Shown: positions 10,085-20,585 of the stretch, in pieces
Numbering within the stretch: the first letter of the stretch is position 1
Layout: each line of letters opens with the position of its first letter
Program-made: the position numbers and the translations under genes
From: Ophryocystis elektroscirrha
Lineage: Eukaryota; Apicomplexa; Conoidasida; Neogregarinorida; Ophryocystidae
Assembly: GCA_030141585.1 (NCBI GenBank)
Contig: JAQIFP010000073.1
Span: 1 to 26,017, forward strand
Direction of reading: 5' to 3'
Length of the DNA: 26,017 bases
The notes under the pieces: generated by a model
Told to the model about the DNA's origin: nothing
Database searches by the model: none
The model's input: the letters and a program-made list of their open reading frames with translations, nothing else

Positions 10085-10702
10085 TCAAACAGCTTCAGGA
10101 TTAGAAATAACATTTGAGGAAAAAATTTGAAGACCTAACGGTAGGTATCCTTTGGAGAACACACAACTTATAATTAACGATAAACCAATATAAAAACCAA
10201 TAGCGCCTGCTAAAACTAAAAATACATGTGCAGTAGTAATCAAAGCTTTAGCAGTGCTAAAAATACCTAATCCAAAACAAAAGCACCCCCCCGCAATGCA
10301 AATTAAACTAAAAGGAGAGCATAAATTTCCAGGTAACATGGGAATAAATAAAGCGGCATTAAATAAAGCAAATAAAGTCCATACAAAGTCTACATAATGT
10401 TCTGGTGCATTTGGTACATTTAAAACGGCATAGTTTGATAAAACATGGAATGAGGAAAAAGCGAACCACCAAGCCCCGAATAATAAAAATAAAAAAGAAC
10501 CCAATTCATCTTTTTCTTCTAGTAACATAAATCCAACTAAAAGTTGAGTTATTGCACCAAAAAATCCTCCAACCAAATATGTATGCAACGACTGATAATT
10601 CAATAATTCGGAAATACTAATCAGCGCTGTCGCTACTCCAAATGCGATCATGCCTAATCCAGATATGCATGGCTTTATGTCTTTAAACTCTGTTCTCATC
10701 AA
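10085..10702 (-). CDS. GPR1/FUN34/YaaH acetate-type transporter
   Basis: Intronless ORF of 205 residues starting MMRTEF at 10702. Six hydrophobic helices are visible at about 13-31, 42-62, 69-88, 104-121, 130-149 and 157-180. The GGFFGAITQLLVGFMLL segment (45-61) and the following FGAWWFAFS (75-83) match the family pattern of GG..Q...G followed by G.FW.s. Members move acetate, succinate or ammonium-linked substrates across membranes; bacterial SatP is the model. The diagnostic NPAPLGL motif before TM1 is replaced by KPCISGLG, so substrate choice may differ. It ends 45 bp from the convergent MYG1-like gene and may share promoter DNA only with its own strand. Confidence 0.82.
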   Translation of the reverse strand: MMRTEFKDIKPCISGLGMIAFGVATALISISELLNYQSLHTYLVGGFFGAITQLLVGFMLLEEKDELGSFLFLLFGAWWFAFSSFHVLSNYAVLNVPNAPEHYVDFVWTLFALFNAALFIPMLPGNLCSPFSLICIAGGCFCFGLGIFSTAKALITTAHVFLVLAGAIGFYIGLSLIISCVFSKGYLPLGLQIFSSNVISNPEAV

Positions 10703-10828
10703 ATTTTCAAAATAGGTACCCAGTAAATAAATTGCAGGTTCTTTTTAGTGGTTGACGGTAAATTAAGGTTTTTTGCTTAGGAATTATCAGAATTCATTAT
10801 AAAAACCAAAAAACTATATTATACATAC

Positions 10829-11130
10829 TCAAATATTATTACTGTCAGTCATACACTCATCAGACTCAGTAGACGACTCATCAAAATCACGCTTTTTTTT
10901 ATATATGCAGCATTCTAATAATTAAAAAAAAAAAACAGTAGCTTACTCTTAGATTTTTTTTTTTCTAAAAATTCATTGTCTAAAGTGTCTTCCTTCCATG
11001 TTACGTGCTTAGGATCTTGTTTTTTAGATGTAGTATCTTTTACTGATGGAGATTTAACTATAATCACTGAAGAAGTTTGAGGTTGTGTCACAACTTCTGT
11101 ATATGTAACTGTATGAGTTCTAATTTGCAT
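10829..11130 (-). CDS. Protein phosphatase 1 inhibitor-3 (PPP1R11/YPI1)
   Basis: Two exons (11130-10947, 10914-10829) with a 32-nt intron give 89 residues. The family signature is complete: a PP1-docking motif HVTW (42-45), then TLDNEFLEKK (49-58), then KKCCIYKKKRDFDESSTESD (61-80), where animal inhibitor-3 has KCCCIY followed by FGESSTESD. The intron cuts this signature and was placed by it. Inhibitor-3 binds and restrains the PP1 catalytic subunit in the nucleus; in fungi (Ypi1) it works with Sds22. The open frame extends upstream to 11265 as AT-rich, Phe/Tyr/Ile-rich sequence that looks like untranslated DNA, so I start at Met 11130. It lies 126 bp upstream of the transporter on the same strand. 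Confidence 0.88.
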
Positions 11131-11373
11131 TAAATCATAATTAAAATATAAAAAAAAATAAATGTACTGTTCCTCGAAAAAATAAATTAAAAAAAAAGAA
11201 AAGTTTTTTTTTATAATATTTTTATGCATACAACAAATTAAAAAGGAAAAAAGTTTTGTATACATAAGTAAATAAAAAGTATCAATAATACAGGATTAAT
11301 AAAAAAGGTGAAAATTACTATGACAAAATAGAGTAAATTCATATATAGTTTTTTACTATGAACATATATTTGA

Positions 11374-14231
11374 TTACGTTTTCAAAAGTGCAGTGTTATT
11401 TTCTTCATTTTCTTCTGTTGTGTCGAAAATAGCGAGAATAGTTTCTACGGAAACACCTTTGTAGGAATCGCTTAATAAAAGGCGTATATTTTCATGAGAT
11501 GCTGATACATCATCACGGCTAATAATTTTTTTTTTTTTTCTTTTTTTTACCTTTTAGAAAGTTCTTCAGTAGGGGGAGCTTGTGTAGCACTAATTAAAGC
11601 ATCAAATGAAATTTTATGATGTCCGATTTGAGAGATCTTTTCGTGTAATAATTTCGCTTCAACATCACTCAAATGAAGATTGTTAATAATTGCTTTTATG
11701 AGATCTGAAAGCTAAAAAAATCAATGTTTAATGTTCAATCAATAATAAAAAGTACTACGAGTAAATATTTCGAGTTTCATTACAAAGATTGAGATTTACA
11801 ATTTTTTTTTAAAGTAATTAAAAGTTACTCACAAGTATTGTACGGTTTTTCTCAGATTTCAAATGAGGGTAAATATTATCAATTTGCATAGATGATTTTG
11901 ATGAAATTTGTTGAGCCATTACAGTCCATGCAGCTCTTCGCAGCATATTTCCCAGTGCAAAGCTTAAATAAAATAACATTAGTATATATATATATATATA
12001 TATATAATTATAGCAATAATTATAATTACAGATAATATCTGATTATTCAATGGTTTTTTATTAATATAATTGATAATTGCTATATATATATATATATATA
12101 TAAACATTATTGAATAAATGTAAATATATATAAATTTATATATATAAATAAATATTTAAATAAAAACATATTAATTGAAAAATTAATTGCTATATATATA
12201 TATATAATTATAGCAATNNNNNNNNNNNNNNNNNNNNNNNNNNNNNNNNNNNNNNNNNNNNNNNNNNNNNNNNNNNNNNNNNNNNNNNNNNNNNNNNNNN
12301 NNNNNNNNNNNNNNNNNGTTTTTTATTAATATAATTGATAATTGCTATATATATATAAACATTATTGAATAAATGTAAATATATATAAATTTATATATAT
12401 AAATAAATATTTAAATAAAAACATATTAATTGAAAAATTAATTGCTATATATATATATATAATTATAGCAATAATTATAATTACAGATAATATCTGATTA
12501 TATAATGGTTTTTTATTAATATAATTGATAATTGCTATATATATATAAACATTATTGAATAAATGTAAATATATATAAATTTATATATATAAATAAATAT
12601 TTAAATAAAAACATATTAATTGAAAAATTAATTGATATATATATATATATATATAATTATATATATAATTATAGCAATAATTATAATTACAGATAATATC
12701 TGATTATTCAATGGTTTTTTATTAATATAATTGATAATTGCTATATATATATATATAAACATTATTGAATAAATGTAAATATATATAAATTTATATATAT
12801 AAATAAATATTTAAATAAAAAAATATTAATTGAAACATTAATTGATATATATATATATATATATATACATATAAATTAGTATGGCTTATTATATATATAG
12901 ATATATAGAAATAAAAGTTTCATTTAATTTTTGATTATTTAATAGTTATAACTTAAAGTATTTAATAATATGTTATATACCTCTTCATAGATTTTAAAAC
13001 GGCAAGATCTATTCCATGGTCCACTTGGGTATTATCTATTCGCAACCATTCATGTTGAAGAGCTTCACTAGCTGATGGACGAAAATCGGGATTTTTTTGG
13101 AGTAAATAACGAATAAAAGATTTGGCAGATTCAGAGATTCCGTCCCAACGGGCTGCGGAGAAGTTAAACGCGCCTAATTTAGAATAGCTTCACTCGAATA
13201 ATACCTCTTTTAATACGGACAAGTATTTCATGGTCATATGACCCATTAAAAGGTGGAGAACCAGATAGAAGCATATATACAATAACACCAATAGACCAAA
13301 TATCACATTTTTCATGATAACAGCCATCCATAACTTCTGGACTAACATAATATACTGTTCCGTGCATAGCAGTCATTGGAACACCTGGATTAAAAATACG
13401 TGAAAATCCAAAATCAATCTACAAATTAATGAAATTAGCAAATATTTACAAGTTTTAAAGGGCTATCTGGACTTTCGTTAGCATACACCCAATTCTCCAG
13501 TCTGAAAACACTTTTTTTTTTCCTTTTTACTTCAAATCACGATGACAAATATGATGTTTATGACAGTAATCAATAGCGGCTAACATTTGACGTGTAACAT
13601 TGGCAGCATCCCGTTCACTGTACTTTTTTCGAGCTGCTAATCTTTGATATAGCTCGCCTCCTGTCAGTAAGGTAATTTTTTTTTTTTTTTTTTTTAAACC
13701 TGTACATAGTTCCATAACCAAATGAATAGCCTCAGGTGTTTTATAAACTTCTATTAATTTAGCAATATTAGGATGGTTCAACTTCAAATATATAGAGACC
13801 TTTTTAAATAATATTAACTGATAAAAAAATATTACTTCATTGTGGAGAACTGCAGCTTTTTTCGCAACTACGTTTTCTAGCGACAAAGTCTTTATAGCAA
13901 AACGTTCATGCGTTATTTTATGACTAGCCACCTGAACAGCACCCGAAACTCCTAAAAAAAAGGTATCAAATCAATTTCACAAATTCTGTATATATAATGC
14001 TAATCCATGTAGTTAAATTTATATTCATGAATTTGAGATTACGACTATTTGTTAAAATTTAAAAGAGTCTGTGAATATGTAGAATATAATTCTACAGTTA
14101 TAATAAATCATTACTATACATTCCTAAATACTCATATATAAACACATGTACATAAATATAGACATATATATACCAAAATACATATACATGCATATATATA
14201 TATATATGTTTATATATATAAATATATATCC

Positions 14232-14278
<47 letters not shown>

Positions 14279-14955
14279 GTTATATGTTTATATATATTTA
14301 TACATACTCTTATTTATTTATATATATATTTGTATATATGGATATATATTTAAATATATATATTTATGTATATATCCATATACATTTATATATAATTATA
14401 TATATATATATGGATGTATGTTTATATATATTTATATATATTCTTATTTATTTACATACATAAATATATATATTCATATAAATTTATATATGTTTATATA
14501 TATCTACATATATTTATACATAAGCTAACATATATGTCATATATTGGTGTATGTAAGATTACTTATTGTATAATAAACATTTATACAGTTATTTTTCCTA
14601 TGCATATATATATATGTATAGCTAAAATCCACGTAAAAAAGAACTTACCCGTGCCAAGAATTTCTTTGGATAAAGTATAGTTATCTTCAAAATCACTATA
14701 ATGCAATATACTGTTAGGCTCAGTTGGAGAAATTTTGGAGTTTTGTGACTGTCACTTTTGATATATTTTTTTTTTTATTACTATGAAGTTGGATTTTAGC
14801 GAAGAAGGCTGGTGAGAGGAGCAGCAGGAGTTATAATGGGATTTTTGTTTAGTTAAATTATTGTTTGAATTCTTTTTGGATATGTTGGAGTCAGAATCAG
14901 TTCGAGCAACTGATTGTCGACGGCGTCCAAATTTCATCCATACGAAACAACCCAT
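11374..14955 (-). CDS. CDPK-like kinase with degenerate EF-hands
   Basis: Eleven exons (14955-14782, 14748-14649, 13951-13836, 13799-13700, 13660-13531, 13501-13450, 13418-13205, 13173-12981, 11962-11833, 11711-11551, 11518-11374) give 504 residues in consistent phase. It begins MGCFVW, a likely N-myristoylation plus Cys3 palmitoylation site, then a basic/Ser-rich linker. Kinase motifs are intact: glycine loop GTGVSGAV (90-97), FAIK Lys112, Glu130, HRDLKLEN (203-210), DFG (226-228), GTVYYVSPE (244-252), then the CDPK-style NFS..W..IS..AK and HEWL. Residues 360-504 align with the CDPK activation domain, but the loops I expect to bind calcium (around [12 protein letters not shown] and [12 protein letters not shown]) lack the required Asp and Glu. 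Seven introns are 29-39 nt; two long ones (697 and 1018 nt) carry repeats. Confidence 0.9.
11963..12980 (-). repeat. Roughly 206-bp tandem repeat in kinase intron
   Basis: This intron of the CDPK-like gene is filled by about four copies of an AT-rich unit of about 206 bp. The marker GATAATATCTGAT recurs at 12031, 12486 and 12692. Each unit has TTAATTGCTATAT..., a (TA)n run and ...TTATAGCAATAATT, so it can fold into a long hairpin. The scaffold gap lies inside this array. Confidence 0.88.
12218..12317. other. Assembly gap, 100 N
   Basis: Exactly 100 N, a common placeholder for a gap of unknown size. It lies within the kinase intron array, directly after TATAGCAAT, the 3' arm of the unit's inverted repeat. 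The real array is probably longer. Confidence 0.98.
13952..14648 (-). repeat. Degenerate TATA/CATA satellite in kinase intron
   Basis: A 697-nt intron between the glycine-loop exon halves. From about 14140 to 14530 it is degenerate TATATA with CATATA and TGTATA variants. The Tyr/Ile-rich open frames on the + strand here are by-products of the repeat. Confidence 0.85.
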
Positions 14956-15362
14956 TAAATTACCATTGTCTTGCACAAAATCAGTACATTTGGTTATTTG
15001 TGTATTTCAGATTTTGCGTTCGCCTGGCAAAGCTGAATTATACTTTGCTTTACTTTAAATATAATTATTTGTATTTTTCATTAACTAATTGAACAGGTTT
15101 AACAATAATATGTTTAGTAAAGTTTTGTTATTTATTCAGTATACGTTCTTTAATGTATATCGTGAAAAAGCTATTAAATTTATTGATTAACGTATATACG
15201 GGATAAAGAGCTCAAATCAATTGAAATAAAAATAAAACAAAATGTAGTAATGCAATTTATAAACATTAAAAATACGTAATAGCTAATACAATATTATAAA
15301 ACGTAAATATTTGAGACTTATATAATTTTTGATTATAATGCAAATTAACAGATAATGGACCT
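14956..15362. promoter_or_regulatory. Divergent spacer between kinase and coiled-coil genes
   Basis: 407 bp between divergent start codons. It is unique AT-rich sequence with no repeat array. Open frames that enter it from the kinase exon's opposite strand are shadows. Promoters of both genes should lie here. Confidence 0.4.
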
Positions 15363-17065
15363 ATGACAGAAATACAAATTATAAAACAAAGATTTCCCAA
15401 TCTATGTGATAAAAACCAATTAGAAAGCTTACAGAGATGTATAGATGCTACGAACATATTATCTAAAAACTGTAAAAAACAAGTTTCAGAGTATGAGACC
15501 GTATTAAAAAATACCGGTTCTAAGTTGAAAATTAATCATCAATGTATGCATTGATAAGTACTTTAGTCTAATTTGATTGACTATGTGTATTGTAATTTAT
15601 CATAGCTCTAACGGATAAAGTAAAAGAAAAAGAAGCAAAAGCAAAAGAAGCAAAGGCCGCTTACAACAAATTGGCTTTAGAGTTAAAAGACTTGAAACAA
15701 AAAACCCGAATTCTCGAAAAAAACATAGAGGTATAAATAGAGTTCTCATACATTGTTTTAGGGATACGAAGATAAATTCAACCAATTAACTGCTTTGAAT
15801 AAAAAATATACTGATGAAATTTTATCTCATAATTCTTCGCGTCAAAAATTAGATAACGAATCTCAAAAAACTTCAAACCATTCTAGGTAGGTATTTTTTT
15901 ATCTTTTTTATATATTTTTCATCCTATATACTAAAATTTTTTTTGTATATATTACTATAGTTTGCAATTTGTTCTTTTGAAGCACAAATGCACATTTATA
16001 TACATAGATATATATATACATATGTATATAAGTGTATATGTATATTTGTATATATTTATATTTGTATATATTTATATTTGTATATATGTATATCTATATA
16101 AATTTATATTTGTACATATGTATATCTGTATATATGTATATAACTATATATGTATAAATGCATATATGTATATGCGTATTTCTGTATATATGCATATGTA
16201 CACATATATATATATATATGTGTATATATGTATATGTGCATATATGTATGTATGCATATATATATATATATATTTGTATGCATGTATATCTATATAAATT
16301 TATATTTGTACATATGTATATCTGTATATATGTATATAACTATATTTGTATAAATGCATATATGTATATGCGTATTTCTGTATATATGCATATGTACATA
16401 TATATATATATATGTGTATATATGTATATGTGCATATATGTATGTATGCATATATATATATATATATATATATATTTGTATGCATGTATATCTATATAAA
16501 TTTATATTTGTACATATGTATATTTGTATATATGTATAAATGCATATATGTATATGCGTATTTCTGTATATATGCATATGTGCATATATATATATTTGTA
16601 TGTATGTATATTTGTATGAATGTATATAAGTATATATGTGTGTAAATGAGCATAAATGTATATATGTATAAGCATAGATGCATACGTAGAGACTATAGAT
16701 GATATATTTGCTTATTTATGAATATATTCATATATGTGTGTATACATATATTTCAAAAAAAATTTTAAGCTTAATTTTGCATGTTTTAAAACAGAAAGGA
16801 TTTGCTCAAAAAAATGTTTGGAATTGAATGGCTAAATTGGCAAGAATCTGATAGCCCTATTATATATGTTGAGGCCAGTAAGCAGCACATATAGAAAATA
16901 TGTTTTTAAGGGTTTACTGACCCAAAATCTGACAATGAAGCATTCCAGCTTCCCATTACTAAATTTAATGCTCTTAAAGATCCTTCCGTAGCTCTTAAAG
17001 TTATTGAAAATATTGATTGGGTGTGGGCAGAAATTGAAAAGAGCGAGTTCAGTGAATCGTTATAG
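15363..17065 (+). CDS. Coiled-coil protein, possibly kinetochore Spc24/Spc25-like
   Basis: Five exons (15363-15543, 15606-15730, 15762-15886, 16795-16877, 16911-17065) give 222 residues; introns are 62, 31, 908 and 33 nt. Residues 60-145 form a coiled coil, with a [14 protein letters not shown] stretch and regular Leu spacing. The C-terminal part starts [16 protein letters not shown] and continues as strand-like segments ([20 protein letters not shown]) and an ending helix. A long N-terminal coil followed by a small domain opening with a GI/GL strand is how Spc24 and Spc25 of the Ndc80 complex are built, and the segment fits an RWD-like fold. Sequence identity is too low to be sure. It could equally be another small coiled-coil protein. 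Confidence 0.72.
15887..16794 (+). repeat. TATATG satellite with 200-bp higher-order units in intron
   Basis: This 908-nt intron splits the coiled-coil gene. From about 15990 to 16680 it is TATATGTA/TGTATA repeat. A longer unit is copied three times: CTATATAAATTTATATTTGTAC starts at 16094, 16290 and 16492, a spacing of 196 and 202 bp. Open frames of Tyr, Ile, Cys and His on both strands here come from the repeat and are not genes. Confidence 0.9.
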
Positions 17066-17422
17066 TTTCACCAAACAAACTTTGTATATCCATCTGTAGC
17101 TGTTCTTGTAAAGTTCGCTCTAATATGCAAATTATCAACTTGATTACTGTAAAGCTGTATATATGTGTATATATATATAAAAAAAAAAGTCTTTTATTTT
17201 TTTTTTTTTCATTTTATATGCCTATCTATTTGATGCATGCTTCAAAAGTTATAATTACTTTAAAACACACTAAGTTTGCTAAAGTGGTTATTTAATCTAT
17301 TTATCATTGATAATTATATGAATCAGACAATTAATACATTCATAGTCTATTAATTATATAATATTGAAATAATATAAATAATAATAAAAGCATCTTATTG
17401 CATATACATGTATGTAAATATT

Positions 17423-17470
<48 letters not shown>

Positions 17471-17646
17471 AGGATGAAAACAGTTATTCATTTGATAATA
17501 TTAGCATACATTCATTTATATGCATAGACTATATAGATAGTAATTTATATAAAGTATGAGAAACTGCTCACAAATACGCTAATAGTTTTATGTAAGGAAA
17601 AGATTTGGATAATAATAAGCATCAAAAATATTTAATAATTTATAGT
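17066..17646. other. Convergent intergenic region with (AT)n tract
   Basis: 581 bp between the 3' ends of the coiled-coil gene and frataxin. It has T runs near 17200, an uninterrupted (AT)n at about 17424-17466, and a possible alternative last exon of frataxin at 17516-17578. Nothing else is seen. Confidence 0.5.
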
Positions 17647-18137
17647 TTATGTTAAAAATACTTTACTTGTTTTTTCGGAAGTCCATAAGGGTAATCCAGG
17701 TGTATAATAATTAAAATGATCAGCTCCACTATATTATGTTATTATGAATATCGAGCGTACCTGACGGGAGATGAATACCATATTTGAGATTGTATATAAT
17801 GCTTATTAATAACTATAGTGCCTTTATTATTTGATAACTGAATTTCTAAAGTTTCGAAATCAATTAAATTCACATTCTCTACGAAATTGCACTGATCTAA
17901 CTGATCAAATAGCGCTTGTAACATTGAATTAGCATCAATCTGATATTTCATATTATATTTGCTAGGGAAAGTGTTTTCAACTTTTCCACTATTATTTGTC
18001 ACAACTGTACGAGTTCCGTAACTGATGTTATATGTATGAGAATGTAGATTTGGATATTTTGGCACATTTTTGAATAATTTGTGGTATAGACGACAAATCC
18101 CTAAATTATTTAATCTCTTAAATACCAGGATTGACAT
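17647..18137 (-). CDS. FXN: Frataxin (CyaY family)
   Basis: Two exons (18137-17761, 17728-17647) with a 32-nt intron give 152 residues. The frataxin core is clear: helix 1 (SMLQALFDQLDQ, 71-82), an acidic strand (ENVNLIDFETLEIQL), then GTIVINKHYIQSQIWYSSPV (106-125) and SGADHF (126-131), matching the family INKQ.P..QIW.SSP.SG. The intron separates SSPVS from GADHF; reading through gives RYARYS and a stop. Residues 1-29 (MSILVFKRLNNLG...) are basic and amphipathic, as expected for a mitochondrial presequence. Frataxin helps cysteine desulfurase in iron-sulfur cluster assembly in the matrix. The C-terminal helix is missing in this model; an 83-nt intron (17661-17579) leading to an exon ending at 17516 could supply it. 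Confidence 0.9.
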
Positions 18138-18512
18138 ATTTATATATATATATGTATATCTATATCACTGATGAAAAAAAAAAAAAAAAAAATTAACTTA
18201 CTGCTTATACTAAATATAGATTACTGTATTTAGCGATGACTCTTTTTGTACAGTACACAGAACAATAACAATGTGTTTTGCTATATTAATCATAAATTAT
18301 GCAGACTAACAAATATATCAACAATCGATAATGAAGGCGGTACAACAGGTATTATTATTACAGTATAGCAGCTATCATATAATATTATATTTTTTTTTCT
18401 GTTAAGTAGGAAAAAAAAATAAATTGAAATAACTTTTTTTAAATATTTTTAATATATATATAATTTTATATAAAGAATAATTTTCTTATAGTAGTCTAGA
18501 TTCTTCCATAAT
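18138..18512. promoter_or_regulatory. Divergent spacer between frataxin and WTAP genes
   Basis: 375 bp between divergent start codons, with an A run at 18174-18192 and a short ATG-initiated frame at 18331 that I do not believe is coding. TTTTCTTATAG at 18481-18491, just before the WTAP start, could be an acceptor for a 5' UTR intron. Confidence 0.4.
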
Positions 18513-20441
18513 ATGGAAGATCAAAATAAACCTACAGATATAGCGGATGCTAATGTGATAAATGAAGCTAAATCTCCTGATGAAGAGACTATGAAGAACG
18601 AGCCAGTTTGTGAGAATGTCGATAAATTGACTGCTTTAGAAATGCTTCAATTATTGAAAGAGTATAAGGTATTTATTTTTTATTTTTTTTTTTTTTTTTT
18701 TTTTTAGAAACGTGAATTTTTATATATAGCAGAGATAACAAGTTTACAAAAAGAATTATTTATATTATCAAATGGCAATTATACAGCTACTGAAAGACCT
18801 GCAAACATTCCAGTGACACCATATTATCCTGTTCTAGATTTATGCCAAGTTGCACTATATGATCCAGCGATTAATTTAGAAATCAAAGCTTTAAGGAGTA
18901 AGTTATATGAACAAGCCATGGAGTTAAGGAAAACTCAGGATGAATTGAAAGCAGCTACATACACTTCAGAAAGGTAATATAAAAGTCATTAACGTACCTC
19001 ACAATGTATATAATCATTAAGTATATCATATTATTATTACATATCATTTACATGATTGCCAGTTGCATATATATCTATATATCCATTAGTATACTTATAT
19101 TTATTTATATATTTTTTTTTTTTTTTTTTTGTTTACGTATGTGTATATGCTTAAAGTTATTCAGTTGTTTTTAACTTAAACATGTATATATGTATTTCTT
19201 GTTAACTCAGTGTAATGGGGCGGCGTTTAATAAATAAGTGTAAGTCGTTACAAGAGGAAAATACAGATATTGGAAAGATGCTACTGGAAAACCAACTTCA
19301 ACCTTTACAAATACAAACCAATGTTTTAGAAAAGCAACTAGCTTTTTTCAAACAGCAACTTAAGTACTAAATTTTATGGTTTTATTATCAATTACAGACT
19401 GTTGCATGAAATGAATGCTGATCTTGACAATGAAAATGAAAGACTTACCCGTCAAGTTCAAGAATTAACAGTACTATACAAGGTATATTGATTATTATAA
19501 TTAAATCAATTATTATATTATATTGTAATATAACAACAATATATATTTTTTACGAAAATATAGCAAGATTCTAGTAAAGATATTAAGATATATATCTTTA
19601 TATATATATCCATATTTCCGTGTAATAATAAAACATATATATATGTTTATATTAATATGTATATATATATGCATATATAAATATATATATATATGTATAT
19701 ATGTACATGTAAATATGTATATATAGATATGTATATATAGATATGTATATATAGATATGTATATATAGATATGTATATATAGATATGTATATATAGATAT
19801 GTATATATAGATATGTTTATATAGATATGTATATATAGATATGTATATATGGATATGTATATATAAATATGTATATATAGATATGTATATATGGATATGT
19901 AGATATAGATATGTATATATAGATATGTATATATAGATATGCATATATAGATATGTATATATAGATATGTATATATAGATATGTTTATGTAAATATAAAT
20001 ATGCATATATAAATATGTATATATAAGTATGTATATGTATATGTAAATGTGTACAAATATGTAAACATAAAAATGTATTTATAAATTTATATATTTATAT
20101 CTGTGTGTAGTTATATAAATGTAATAGATATATGTTTAGCACCTTTTTTTTTATTTCAATTTTACTGTTAGAATGTACAACAAGAACGCGATGCTGCAAA
20201 TGCAAAATTAGAAAAATTAGTCGAGAAAAAGCCGGCAACAAAAGAAAGGCAAAGTAGCTCATATCGCAGGTCAAGTAGTCGAGATAGTCATAAAAATAGA
20301 AAAAGTGGCGGTGATTCATCGCGGCATCACAATAAAAGCAGTCCCAAAAGAGAGAATTCTCGTAGAAGCAATCGTCATACAAGTAGAAGGGATATTGATT
20401 TTATTAAAAGGAATGATAAACGGAAAAGTTCAGATATGTGA
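18513..20441 (+). CDS. WTAP: WTAP/FIP37-like m6A writer subunit
   Basis: Five exons (18513-18668, 18708-18973, 19211-19363, 19398-19482, 20172-20441) give 309 residues; introns are 39, 237, 34 and 689 nt. The WTAP core is recognisable: [16 protein letters not shown] (103-118), [15 protein letters not shown] (127-141), [20 protein letters not shown] (144-163), [12 protein letters not shown], then a coiled coil ending near 238; human WTAP has DPAINL, EL.AWKFTPDS, GKKLM.KC..L..EN.ELG in the same order. WTAP/FIP37/Mum2 holds the METTL3-METTL14 RNA adenosine methyltransferase in nuclear speckles. The last 70 residues are rich in RS, SR and SSS with His and Lys, a splicing-factor-like tail. The first intron is nearly all T. 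The gene is divergent from frataxin. Confidence 0.87.
19483..20171 (+). repeat. 14-bp AGATATGTATATAT satellite in WTAP intron
   Basis: This 689-nt intron carries, from about 19715 to 20000, a 14-bp unit AGATATGTATATAT in more than 15 copies with few changes, flanked by degenerate AT. Long Ile/Tyr/His open frames on the minus strand are produced by the repeat (42 nt is three units) and are not genes. Confidence 0.92.
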
Positions 20442-20585
20442 AATTAATAGACCTCTTTATTTACTTCCAACTTTTATAAAAAGAACTATTAAACTTCAAA
20501 TTTATATACATATATATAAACCATAATTTATTGGCATTACTGCAATTATTCTTATTCGAGTAAAAAAAAAAACAAAAAGAAAAAA

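Noticed and set aside
11131..11265. N-terminal extension of the inhibitor-3 frame
   Set aside because: The added residues are Phe/Tyr/Ile/Asn-rich, as in untranslated AT-rich DNA. The family protein begins near Met 11130.
14146..14680. Long Tyr/Ile-rich open frames on the + strand
   Set aside because: They lie in TATATA/CATATA repeats inside a kinase intron. Repeats without stops in one frame create them; composition is unlike any exon here.
15962..16683. Many overlapping Tyr/Ile/Cys/His open frames on both strands
   Set aside because: They arise from the TATATG satellite in the intron of the coiled-coil gene.
18331..18405. Short ATG frame starting MKAVQQ
   Set aside because: Only 24 residues, ending in a T-run; it lies in the frataxin/WTAP promoter region and has no family match I know.
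19513..20006. Two 119-143 residue frames of [14 protein letters not shown] type
   Set aside because: Three 14-bp units make 42 nt, so the repeat reads as a 14-residue peptide repeat without stops. The region is a WTAP intron.
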